DNA of 64,000 nucleotides from contig NZ_LDWR01000022.1 of NCBI RefSeq assembly GCF_001039005.1, positions 1-64,000 of the forward strand, given 5' to 3'. The DNA comes from Burkholderia cepacia (GTDB lineage: Bacteria; Pseudomonadota; Gammaproteobacteria; Burkholderiales; Burkholderiaceae). The notes under the pieces are model-generated. The model was given only the letters and a program-made list of their open reading frames with translations, made no database searches and was not told where the DNA came from. The translations under genes and the position numbers were made by a program. Of this stretch, positions 56,615 to 64,000 are shown piece after piece; positions within the stretch are counted from its first letter, which is position 1, and each line of letters starts with the position of its first letter.

Positions 56615-57285
56615 GATTGGGTGCCTCCTGCCTTGCTCTTGGGCCAGGCCCGATCGACGAAGGGCTGGCGGTTGGTATCGGCGTTGGCCGTGTCGTTCGA
56701 CGCGACGGGCGCGAAGCCGTGCGTGCCGAGATCGTTCTGTACGGCCACGAGCATCGCGCGATAGGCTTGCGCAAAAGCATCGGGGGACAACGTCGCATAT
56801 TGATTCGCGAGCGTGACCAGATTCGACCGCACACGCAATGCGGCCTTGATGTCGCGTTGAGCGGCGCCGGGCGTTGCGTTGTAGTAGTAGTCGGTATCGA
56901 TCTGATTCGCGCGAATGTAATTCTTGAACGGCGTGATCGGAATGGAATGCGGATATTTGGTGCTGGCATACCAGAACAGGTCAAGGCCACCCGGAATGCC
57001 GTCCGAGAAGGCGTCGATGTACTGATCCCAGGTGCCGTTGAAGTTGCTGATGAACAGCATGTAATCGTTTTTCAGATCGGACTTGGGCTGGCCGAGATCG
57101 GGCCAGTCTTTTCGGCGGATGATGGCCCAGCGCGCAAAATGGATGATCGATAGACCGATCAGTCCGGTCAGCGTGGCGGGCAGCGCCCGCGCGATCATGA
57201 AGATGAATCGGTTGATCCACGTCCGATGCGGTGGCATCGGCGTCACGACGTTCATGCCATAGGCCTTGCCAGCAACATTCGACAT
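56611..57285 (-). CDS. Small membrane-associated protein of unknown function, DyP/P450 operon
   Basis: 224 aa starting MSNVAGKAYGMNVVTPMPPH. One N-terminal hydrophobic segment (FIFMIARALPATLTGLIGLSIIHFA, about 27-51) is followed by an aromatic-rich soluble domain (LFISNFNGTWDQYIDAFSDGIPGG, then FWYASTKYPHSIPITPFKNYI). No known domain is recognised. It is first in the operon, with the promoter expected in the 57.3-57.5 kb region. Conserved aromatic and Asn/Asp residues suggest a lipid- or substrate-handling role, which is only a guess. Confidence 0.68.
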   Translation of the reverse strand: MSNVAGKAYGMNVVTPMPPHRTWINRFIFMIARALPATLTGLIGLSIIHFARWAIIRRKDWPDLGQPKSDLKNDYMLFISNFNGTWDQYIDAFSDGIPGGLDLFWYASTKYPHSIPITPFKNYIRANQIDTDYYYNATPGAAQRDIKAALRVRSNLVTLANQYATLSPDAFAQAYRAMLVAVQNDLGTHGFAPVASNDTANADTNRQPFVDRAWPKSKAGGTQS

Positions 57286-58118
57286 GCCCCGTCTCCCGTC
57301 AGGCCCTCACCGGCGCGATCGCGGAACGGGGAGGTTGGTCGTTTGCTTTTTCGGCGGACAGGCTTTGGCAGCCGGTCCCGTCATATAACGCTTTTTTCAG
57401 GTGTTCGGAGCTTGAAGCCGCAGCACTCCTTGGCGGCGAGAATAGCACAGTGAAATTCGCCAGCAACGACTTTTTTATGAGCAATTAAAAATGGTTTTGT
57501 CTCATCTGTTTCGGCAAAAACGAGGTCATGTCCGCGCACAAAATATAAACATTTTATGGAGAACTTGCGGAGGCCGGTATCAACGGGACTTTTGTGAGCG
57601 CACATGGAATGACCGAACGTCCGCAATCGCAGGATTGTTGAATAATTAGCTCAATAGTGACGAGAAGTGACGCAGTGGGGTGCCCTGGAAGCGCAAGTTG
57701 CGATCTTTGCGAGAAAGGACAATGTAGCCACCCTTGACAATCCACACGGCGCGTCACCGGACTCAGTCTGTCCAAAGCGAAAATCTCGCTGGGCACCCGA
57801 TGTGGTGGGAATCGCCGGAACACCGGCCCTAGGCGGGGCCAACAAGCAGAAATGACGTGGGAGGCGTGATTGAGAATGTGAAATTGCGCGGACTTTTTGC
57901 GCGGGTCGACGCAGCGCTTGTGGCGCCGTGAGGGGCTGCGAATGCCACCGGCATTCACCCGTATGGATATCTACGCGGAAAAACATGCGTCTTTGCTTTT
58001 CAGCCCTGTCAAGCTTTACAGGGTGTATCCACGATATCCGGCGCCTATATTGCTCTGGCAGGTGCGCGACTGACGCGCTTGACTGCATCCTTCAAATTCA
58101 TAAAAAATGGAGATTATG
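57286..58118. other. Intergenic region between the DyP operon and the avidin-like gene
   Basis: About 830 bp without a recognised gene. The stretch near 57470-57560 is AT-rich and could carry promoter elements for the leftward operon. Short frames on both strands have no family resemblance or ribosome binding sites. Confidence 0.45.
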
Positions 58119-58508
58119 ATGGCCAATGTACCTCTCACCGGCACCTATATCTCGTCGGACAAGAATTTCACATTCAAAATCACGTCCGCCGATGCATCCA
58201 ATGGCGTCATCGCCGGCACCTATACCACCAACTATAGCCCGATCGGCGCGTTCGCTTCCGAAGGCAACGTCGGACACTATGGCTGGGTGTTCAGCAAGGC
58301 CCAAGGCAAGGACGGCGTCGCGCCATTCAACATTAGCTTCGGCGGCAGCCAGCGCCCCGACCAGCGTCCCTACAACATTGTCGATAGCTGGAACGGCGCC
58401 TATTTGACCAACAACACGATCGTTGCCGAAGGTACGCGTTCCTTCGTCAATAGCGATGGCGTGGTCGAAGTCGGCAGCCTGGGCACGTTGAAGTTCACAC
58501 TCGGCTGA
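58119..58508 (+). CDS. Small beta-barrel protein, possibly avidin-like
   Basis: 129 aa with almost no helix-forming stretches: LTGTYISSDKNFTFKITSA, GVIAGTYTTNY, GHYGWVFSKAQ, IVDSWNGAYLTNNTIVAEGTR and LGTLKFTLG read as alternating beta strands. The spacing of GTY, GTY, GW and SWNGAY parallels the streptavidin order (GTW, GTY, GW, TWSGQY), but the final Trp of biotin binders (WKST) is absent. It might therefore be an avidin-fold relative without strong biotin binding. ATG at 58119 has GGAG 6 nt upstream; 58107 and 58116 are in frame. No signal peptide. Orphan gene. Confidence 0.5.
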   Translation: MANVPLTGTYISSDKNFTFKITSADASNGVIAGTYTTNYSPIGAFASEGNVGHYGWVFSKAQGKDGVAPFNISFGGSQRPDQRPYNIVDSWNGAYLTNNTIVAEGTRSFVNSDGVVEVGSLGTLKFTLG

Positions 58509-58905
58509 GCTGATTTGTCATGACGTTGGCGGCGGCAAATCATCGCTGCCGCATCGATGGACCACAACATTGGCAGACCGTAGTAATGCCTCCCGCGGAC
58601 GTCATCCGAGCGGCAGGGGTAAACGTTGAAACAAGGCAGCTATCGGGACTTTGATCCATTCGTTCGATATCTGGGTCTTCGATCGGCCCTTTTTGGATGA
58701 TTGAGCGAAGTCAGGCCAGCCTCGCGGGCATGTAAGGATTCGATAGTGGGCCAGTGTCGAGTGTGCCGTCGCTCGCTAATCAGGTTGGCGGCGCGTCGAC
58801 AGGCGTTGAGTCCAGATGCAACGCGAGCAACGCACGTGCCTGATCGGGCGTGATGGTTGAAACCGGCGAGCGGCCCGGCATTGCCGGGCCTTGCCAACGA
58901 TTGCG
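58509..58905. other. Intergenic region with cupin terminator
   Basis: About 400 bp. Apart from the hairpin at 58872-58890 nothing is supported; a leftward frame at 58640-58897 has no recognisable family. Confidence 0.4.
58872..58890 (-). terminator. Candidate terminator of the leftward cupin gene
   Basis: GGCCCGGC-ATT-GCCGGGCC, a perfect 8-bp GC stem with a 3-nt loop, 16 bp after the cupin stop. There is no T run on the minus strand. Confidence 0.5.
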
Positions 58906-59310
58906 CTACTTCACGGGCGTGAGGACCGGCGCGCCCTTGTTCTTGATCAGGAACACGACGAACCTTGCCGGCTTCGTGCTGCTGGCATTTCGTCCGACCG
59001 TGTGCACGTCGTCCGGGCCTTCGTGGAACGTGTCACCCGCGTGAAGCGTGACCTCCTTGCCGCCGTTCAGGCCCATCACGATGCTGCCTTCGAGCACATA
59101 GACAAATGCGTGCGCATCGTGACGATGAACGGGGTCGACGCTGCCGGGCGGATAATCCACTTCGATCATCTGGACTTCCTTGCCCGGATACTCGGGCAAC
59201 GGCTCCGTCGTCAGCGGCGTGACCTTGGCTTGCGGAGCGGCGGCGGCCGGCTGAACGACCATCAGCAGCGACGATACCAGCGGCGCAAGCACGAGCATGA
59301 TGCGTTTCAT
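58906..59310 (-). CDS. Exported cupin-domain protein
   Basis: 134 aa. A signal peptide (MKRIMLVLAPLVSSLLMVVQPAAAAP) precedes a single cupin barrel. Metal ligands are in motif 1 (PVHRHDAHAFVYVLEGSIVMG: His, His, Glu) and motif 2 (HAGDTFHEGPDDVHTVGRNAS: His). The protein is periplasmic. The function of such small cupins is usually unknown. It overlaps no gene but is 4 bp downstream of the AhpD-like gene, indicating co-transcription with an antioxidant-type protein. Confidence 0.85.
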   Translation of the reverse strand: MKRIMLVLAPLVSSLLMVVQPAAAAPQAKVTPLTTEPLPEYPGKEVQMIEVDYPPGSVDPVHRHDAHAFVYVLEGSIVMGLNGGKEVTLHAGDTFHEGPDDVHTVGRNASSTKPARFVVFLIKNKGAPVLTPVK

Positions 59311-59314
59311 GTCG

Positions 59315-59794
59315 TCACTCCAGGTTGGCCTTGTCGAGCCCGAACATCTTGTCGAACGAGCCGGGCGCGATGCGGAATGCGATATTCAGCCGGTTCCAGT
59401 TGTTGATTGCGCCCACCAGGTAGGTGAGATCCGACAGCTCCTGCTCGGAATAGTGCGCACGAACGCGTTCGTAGAGATCGTCCGGCACGCCATGCGACGG
59501 GAGGTGGGTCAGCACGTCGGTCCATTCCAGCGCGGCACGCTCGCGCGGCGAAAACAGCGTCGACTCGCGCCAGATCGCGACGTGATGCAGACGCAGTTCG
59601 CGCTCGCCGTGGATTTTTGCCATCTTGATATGCATGTCGAGGCAGAACGCGCAGCCGTTGAGTTGCGATGCTCGAATCTCGACAAGCTCGCGGACCGGCG
59701 CCTCGAGCGTCGTTTTCTGAAACAACCCGTCGAGCTCGATGAGCTTTTTGGCCATTTCAGGCGATTGCTGAAAGTAGTTGATACGTTGCGTCAT
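59315..59794 (-). CDS. Carboxymuconolactone decarboxylase family (AhpD-like) protein
   Basis: 159 aa helical protein. The redox motif is Glu-x-x-x-x-x-x-x-Cys-x2-Cys-x3-His in VEIRASQLNGCAFCLDMHIKMA (about residues 38-59). Downstream LVGAINNWNRLNIAFRI matches the AhpD/CMD C-terminus. Members act as thiol-based peroxidase partners or in detoxification. GGAGA lies upstream of the ATG. It forms a unit with the downstream cupin gene and lies 155 bp after an Ohr-type gene on the same strand. Confidence 0.88.
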   Translation of the reverse strand: MTQRINYFQQSPEMAKKLIELDGLFQKTTLEAPVRELVEIRASQLNGCAFCLDMHIKMAKIHGERELRLHHVAIWRESTLFSPRERAALEWTDVLTHLPSHGVPDDLYERVRAHYSEQELSDLTYLVGAINNWNRLNIAFRIAPGSFDKMFGLDKANLE

Positions 59795-59949
59795 GATCTG
59801 TTCTCCTGATCGGTGGAAGCGCGACTGCCGACCCTGCGTACGACGATTCACCGCAGGACCTGCCTGACAACCATCGTAATCGCGCGCCTCGGGGGGCAGT
59901 AGTGCCGGGAGCGTGCGCACTCTGTTGTCGCTTCGGAACCAATCGCCCG

Positions 59950-60450
59950 TCATGCCGAAATGGCGATGACGCTGCAGATTCCCTGCCGCGCCATCTTCGT
60001 ATAGGGGCACAGGCGTTCGGTGTCGCGAACGAGACCTTCCGCGACAGGCAGGTCCACACCCGGCATGCGGATGGTGACGTTGGCAACCAGTGCATATCCG
60101 CCGTCTACCGGATCGCGGCCGAACGATACTTCGACGGCCACGGTTGTTTCCCGGATATCGATCTGCGCGCGTTGCGCCAGCAGGCTCAGCGCGCCGTGAA
60201 AGCACGCGGCGTAGCCGGCGGCAAAAAGCTGTTCGGGATTGGTGCCGCCACCCGGGCCGCCAAGTTCGGTGGGCAAGCGCAAATCGAGGACGAGACAATC
60301 GTCGTCGGACCTCGCGACGCCCGATGCACGCCCGTGCCCGGAGACGCCTCCGGAGACCGTGACCGTGGTCGTGTAGAGCGCGGCGAATTCCCGCCCCCGG
60401 TATTTGTCGAGCAGTGTCAGCGGCGGAGGTTTCAACCTCTCGTTCTCCAT
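59950..60450 (-). CDS. Ohr/OsmC-family organic hydroperoxide resistance protein
   Basis: 166 aa. Ohr features: YTTTVTVSGGVSGHGRASG near the N-terminus, GTNPEQLFAAGYAACFHGAL containing the peroxidatic Cys, and RLCPYTKMARQG containing the resolving Cys. It reduces organic hydroperoxides with thiol electrons. GGAGG lies 5 nt before the ATG at 60450; the longer upstream frame is not coding in character. It has a ~20-residue N-terminal extension compared with typical Ohr. With the AhpD-like and cupin genes it forms a small oxidative-stress group. Confidence 0.88.
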   Translation of the reverse strand: MENERLKPPPLTLLDKYRGREFAALYTTTVTVSGGVSGHGRASGVARSDDDCLVLDLRLPTELGGPGGGTNPEQLFAAGYAACFHGALSLLAQRAQIDIRETTVAVEVSFGRDPVDGGYALVANVTIRMPGVDLPVAEGLVRDTERLCPYTKMARQGICSVIAISA

Positions 60451-60879
60451 ATGCCTCCCGGTTGCTTGTATGGCCAACGCGAGCGGTTCTCGACCCTTGC
60501 GTATCGAGGCGGTGCGTTGTTTTTCGACGCGAATCAGCGCAATGGCGCGGTTCGTGCCTGCCAGTCGACTCCCATGACCGCCATCCGAACGATGGACCAC
60601 GCGCACCTGCATGCTAGGCAATGCCGGGTCGTCGTACCAGATCGACTCGGGATGCATGGTGTTGCCCGCTTTGCACCAATCCCGTGAGGACGGGACGCGG
60701 CCGGTTGCATCGATCTCCGGGCGAATGCCGTGACGGGGCGGATTGGTGTCAATGAGGAACGGGAAAGTGTTCCGATACGGGTCTACCTGCACATGAGCCC
60801 GGCTCCTAGTATTGCGACACGGCAATGCGGCCCATCAGCGACGCGGAATGCGACGCACCTGTGAAATCGGAGGCTTGCG
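60451..60879. other. Divergent intergenic region (Ohr gene / LRAT-NodT operon)
   Basis: About 430 bp. A long leftward frame covers much of it, continuous with the Ohr frame, but it has no recognised domain and the Ohr start has its own ribosome binding site. Promoters for both directions are expected. Confidence 0.4.
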
Positions 60880-61470
60880 ATGGAGACGTTGAATATCGAC
60901 CGCCAGACGATGTCGCTGGCGCCGATCCGAACGGAAGCCGGCATCGAAGCAGGCGCGCATCTCGTCAGCGAGCGCGAAGGGTATGCGCACCACGGAATCT
61001 ACGCGGGAAACGGGCTGGTTATTCACTATGGCGGCTTTCATCGTTCCGCCGGGCGATGCCCGGTGGAGTGCATCCCGCTGCGTCGCTTCGCGGCAAACAA
61101 GGGCGTCCGTGTCCAACCGGAACCGGATGCCGTTTATACCGGGATGACCGTCGTCGAGCGGGCCCGGTCACGCCTGGGTGAAGACCGATACCAGCTTCTG
61201 ACGAACAACTGCGAACACTTCTGTACCTGGTGCGTATGGGGTGTCGGGCGCAGTGAGCAGGTACGCCGCGGTTTGAGGAATCCATGGATGGGCATCAGAA
61301 CATTGTTCGCGTTCGCGAACGAGATGCTTGCGTGTCGCGCGCACATGGCTTCGAGCCGTCGCGAAGAAAGGTGCTCGAGACACGCCGCGCGTTCGCCGGT
61401 ACGCGGCCAAAACTGCATCGCGATTTTTCTGCAAACGGTTTTCCTTGCCTACTACGTGACGAGACGAGTA
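60880..61470 (+). CDS. LRAT-like (NlpC/P60-superfamily) domain protein, in frame with the downstream efflux gene
   Basis: Good ribosome binding site (GGAGG, 6 nt before ATG). The first ~125 residues match bacterial LRAT-like proteins: GAHLVSEREGYAHHGIYAGN with the catalytic His, VIHYGGF, and QLLTNNCEHFCTWCVWG with the catalytic Cys. Such proteins are acyltransferases or thiol hydrolases. The tail (about 150-197) is Arg/Cys-rich and unlike the family. There is no stop codon before the NodT-type start at 61471, so the frame is open for 702 codons up to 62988. A stop may have been lost, or a real fusion is made; both readings are given. Confidence 0.7.
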
Positions 61471-62988
61471 ATGAACATTCTTTCAATCGCCGGGCGAACC
61501 ACGTCACGCGTGATCAAGGCCGGCGTGCCGGTGATCGTCGCGACCGGCTTGTCGGCGTGCGTGAATTACGCAGGCATTCATGGCGATGCAGCGATGAATG
61601 CGCCGCGGCAGTATGCGACGCAACAGAGCCTTCCATTCGAGCGCGGCCATTGGCCCACCGCCAACTGGGCCGATCAGTTCGGCGACGGCCAGTTGAAGGC
61701 GCTGATCGACGAGGCGCTAAGGAGCAATCCGACGCTCGATCAGGCGCGTGCGCGCGTGGCGGCCGCGCAGGCCTATCGCGAATCCGCGCATGCGGGAACG
61801 ATGCCGCGCGTCGATGCCGGCTATGCGCTCACACGCCAGCAGTTTTCGGGAACGGCGCTCGTTCCGCCGCCATACGGCGGGTCATGGCAGACGGAGAATC
61901 GCGGCATCCTCAGCGCTTCGTATGAGCTCGACCTCTGGGGCAAGAGGCGCGAAGCGCTGAAGGCGTCGGTATCCCGGCTTCAGGCGAATCGCGCTGACGA
62001 GGAAACGGTCAGGCTGACGCTCACGACGTCGATCGCGCGCACCTATAACCAGCTCGCGCGCCTGTACGTGTTGCATGACATCGCGCAACAGGAGATCGCT
62101 CGACGCGAACAGATCGATCGCGTCACCGCCGGCCGTATCGCGACAGGGCTCGACACGCAGGTCGAGCGCGAGACCGCACGCGCGAATCTCGCGACGAGCC
62201 GCGCCGCGATGAAATCGCTCGACGGTCAGATTCTCGCGACGCGCTATCAGATCGCGGCGCTGCTTGGCGCCGGTCCCGATCGCGGTTTGCAGATTGCGCG
62301 CCCGGCGCTCGGCATGGGCGACGACGTTCGTCTACCCGACAACTTGCCCGCGGATCTCGTCAGCCGGCGCCCCGACATCGTGGCTGCCCGGTGGAACGTC
62401 GATGCGATTGCGCACGACGTGAAGGAAGCGAAGGCCGAGTTCTATCCCGACATCAACCTGAGCGCCGCGATCGGACTCGACGCGTTCGGCTTCGGTCGCT
62501 TCCTGACAGCGGCGAGCCGCACGGCATCGGTCGGCCCGGCCATCCACCTGCCGATCTTCGATGCGGGTGAGCTCCGCGCACAACTGAAGGGACGCTACGC
62601 CGACTTCGACTACGCCGTCGCGACCTATAACCAGGCGCTCGTGACCGCGTTGAGCGAAGTCGCCACGCAAATCGCCGGCGTGCGTTCGACGGACGCGCAG
62701 CTTGTCGATGCGCAGACTGCGCGGCAAGCCGCGCTGAAAGCCGCCGAACTGGCGCTCGCGCAGTACAAGGCCGGTCTCACGAATCAACTGACCGTGTTGA
62801 ACGCCGACGTCAATGCGCTTTCCGCCGACCAGGGCGTCGCGAACCTGCGCATGACCCGCCGCGATCAGCAGATAGCGCTCGCGTCCGCGCTGGGCGGCGG
62901 CTTCGTCGACACGTCGTTCGCGGATTCGGAGGCCGCGGCGCGCGCCGACGTGTCCGCATCCGATACGCCTGCCGTCGCCGCGCGCTGA
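61471..62988 (+). CDS. NodT/OprM-family outer-membrane efflux lipoprotein
   Basis: 505 aa from ATG at 61471. The signal region ends in the lipobox-like LSAC (residues 27-30), so the Cys can be lipidated. The TolC-like repeat structure follows: WADQFGDGQLKALIDEALRSNP, SASYELDLWGKRREALKAS, and the second-repeat LPADLVSRRPDIVAARW and PIFDAGELRAQLKGRYADFD. It forms the outer-membrane channel of a tripartite pump. An EmrA-type adaptor gene follows after 34 bp, so a major-facilitator (EmrB-type) pump gene probably lies beyond the window. The lipobox position argues that this internal start is used even though the frame is open upstream. Confidence 0.87.
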   Translation: MNILSIAGRTTSRVIKAGVPVIVATGLSACVNYAGIHGDAAMNAPRQYATQQSLPFERGHWPTANWADQFGDGQLKALIDEALRSNPTLDQARARVAAAQAYRESAHAGTMPRVDAGYALTRQQFSGTALVPPPYGGSWQTENRGILSASYELDLWGKRREALKASVSRLQANRADEETVRLTLTTSIARTYNQLARLYVLHDIAQQEIARREQIDRVTAGRIATGLDTQVERETARANLATSRAAMKSLDGQILATRYQIAALLGAGPDRGLQIARPALGMGDDVRLPDNLPADLVSRRPDIVAARWNVDAIAHDVKEAKAEFYPDINLSAAIGLDAFGFGRFLTAASRTASVGPAIHLPIFDAGELRAQLKGRYADFDYAVATYNQALVTALSEVATQIAGVRSTDAQLVDAQTARQAALKAAELALAQYKAGLTNQLTVLNADVNALSADQGVANLRMTRRDQQIALASALGGGFVDTSFADSEAAARADVSASDTPAVAAR

Positions 62989-63022
62989 GCGGCGATCCAT
63001 CGAATCTGCCTGGAGAATTGAA

Positions 63023-64000
63023 ATGAGCGAAATCAACCCGCCGGTTCGCAAGCCGGTCGACGCTGCCCGCGTGAATCACGATCCGTCGCCGCCGGGCGAC
63101 GACGAGGTCGGAAGCGAACCCGCGACGCGCAGGCGCACGATGTTGTTGGCGCTGCTCGGCGTGGCGGTTGTCGCGTCGTCGATCGCCTATGGTGTGTATT
63201 ACCTGACGTACGCGCGCTATCACGAATCCACTGACGACGCGTACGTCAGCGGCAACCTCGTGCAGTTGACGCCGCAGGTGGCGGGTACCGTCGTCGCCGT
63301 GAACGCCGACGATACGCAGATCGTGAAGGCGGGCGATCCGGTTGTCACGCTCGACAATGCCGATGCGAAAGTCGCGCTCGGCAACGCCGAAGCGACGCTG
63401 GGCCAGACCGTGCGGCAGGTGAGCAGTCTCTACGTGAACAACGATCTTTATGCCGCGAACGTGGCCCAGAAGCAGTCCGATCTGGCTCGGGCTCAGGACG
63501 ATCTGCGCCGCCGCCAGGCCGTCGCCGACACGGGCGCCGTGTCGGCCGAAGACATCGCGCACGCGCGCGACACCGTGACGGCCGCGCGGGCCGCGCTCGA
63601 CGCCGCGCGTCAACAGGCGCAAGCCAACCGCGCGTTGACCGACCGCACGACGATCAGCCAGCACCCGAACGTGCAGGCCGCCGCGTCGAAAGTGCGCGAT
63701 GCGTATCTCGCCTACGCGCGCAACGTATTGCCCGCACCCGTCACGGGCTATGTCGCGAAGCGTTCGGTTCAGGTCGGCCAGCGCGTGTCGCCCGGCACGC
63801 CGTTGATGGCGATCGTGCCGCTCGACGGCGTGTGGATCGATGCGAACTACAAGGAAAGCCAGTTGCGAAACATGCGCATCGGTCAACCCGTCACGCTGAC
63901 TGCCGATGTGTATGGCGGCAAGGTCAAGTACCACGGCTGGGTCGTCGGTTTCTCGGCGGGCACGGGTAGCGCATTCGCGAGCCTGCCGGCGCAGAACGCG
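63023..64000 (+). CDS. emrA: EmrA-type HlyD-family membrane fusion protein (3' end beyond window)
   Basis: At least 326 residues, truncated by the window edge. A cytosolic N-terminus and one membrane helix (TMLLALLGVAVVASSIAYGVYYL, about 39-61) are followed by the biotinyl-lipoyl half motif STDDAYVSGNLVQLTPQVAGTV. A coiled-coil hairpin (about 115-215) and the second lipoyl half (PAPVTGYVAKRSVQVGQRVSPGTPLMAIVPL) come next. It links an inner-membrane drug pump to the NodT-type channel encoded just upstream. GGAGA lies 8 nt before the ATG. Confidence 0.9.
   Translation, partial: MSEINPPVRKPVDAARVNHDPSPPGDDEVGSEPATRRRTMLLALLGVAVVASSIAYGVYYLTYARYHESTDDAYVSGNLVQLTPQVAGTVVAVNADDTQIVKAGDPVVTLDNADAKVALGNAEATLGQTVRQVSSLYVNNDLYAANVAQKQSDLARAQDDLRRRQAVADTGAVSAEDIAHARDTVTAARAALDAARQQAQANRALTDRTTISQHPNVQAAASKVRDAYLAYARNVLPAPVTGYVAKRSVQVGQRVSPGTPLMAIVPLDGVWIDANYKESQLRNMRIGQPVTLTADVYGGKVKYHGWVVGFSAGTGSAFASLPAQNA

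Noticed and set aside
58640..58897. Minus-strand 85-codon frame near the cupin gene
   Set aside because: No start signal, no recognisable domain, and it overlaps the cupin terminator stem.

Overview
The window reads as a chromosome segment of a high-GC betaproteobacterium, most likely Burkholderia (Burkholderia cepacia-complex type). This rests on the codon usage, the gene families and the operon layout; no marker gene settles the species. It opens with the 3' end of an rRNA operon (23S-5S spacer, 5S rRNA, terminator).

From 0.6 to 30.3 kb it is ordinary catabolic and stress chromosome. In order it holds a chemoreceptor; a small SnoaL-like protein and a membrane protein; an aldehyde dehydrogenase with an omega-amino acid transaminase (polyamine or beta-alanine catabolism); and an NCS1 permease. 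Next come an AraC regulator divergent from an acyl-CoA synthetase/SDR/thiolase operon, and a RutR-like TetR regulator divergent from a complete reductive pyrimidine pathway (beta-ureidopropionase, PreT, PreA, NCS1 permease, dihydropyrimidinase). A nucleoside set follows (NupC-type transporter, thymidine phosphorylase, cytidine deaminase), then a lone Rieske oxygenase, and an exported methionine sulfoxide repair group (MsrA, DipZ-like thiol-disulfide protein, TAT-type MsrB). Pyrimidine salvage and breakdown end in beta-alanine, which the 5.6 kb transaminase could accept.

From about 30.4 to 40.9 kb the sequence turns more AT-rich and gene-sparse, with palindromes and broken pieces: a genomic island. 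It carries HicAB, an OLD-family ATPase/TOPRIM nuclease, membrane proteins, a DUF2971 protein, and a cyclodeaminase-domain fusion with a membrane partner. Two copies of an ~90 bp repeat flank the last group. I see no integrase or tRNA junction.

From 40.9 to 57.3 kb lies the most unusual part. Seven co-directional genes encode a sarcosine oxidase-like flavoprotein, a flavin amine oxidase, a VioB-like ferritin-like protein, a LodA-like quinoprotein oxidase split into an N-half and a C-half gene, a QhpD-like radical SAM/SPASM protein, and a LodB/QhpG-like flavoprotein. The last five (44.3-51.1 kb) are tightly packed. They look like a cysteine tryptophylquinone (CTQ) type oxidase with two kinds of maturase. 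Next are an AA10 lytic polysaccharide monooxygenase and, convergent to it, a tightly overlapping operon of a P450 with an atypical I-helix, a DyP-type peroxidase and two membrane proteins. The neighbourhood groups peroxide-producing oxidases with peroxide-using enzymes.

From 58 kb to the end there are a small avidin-like protein, an exported cupin, an AhpD-like protein, an Ohr/OsmC peroxidase, and the start of an efflux operon. In that operon an LRAT-like domain runs in frame into a NodT-type outer-membrane factor, followed by an EmrA-type adaptor cut by the window edge.
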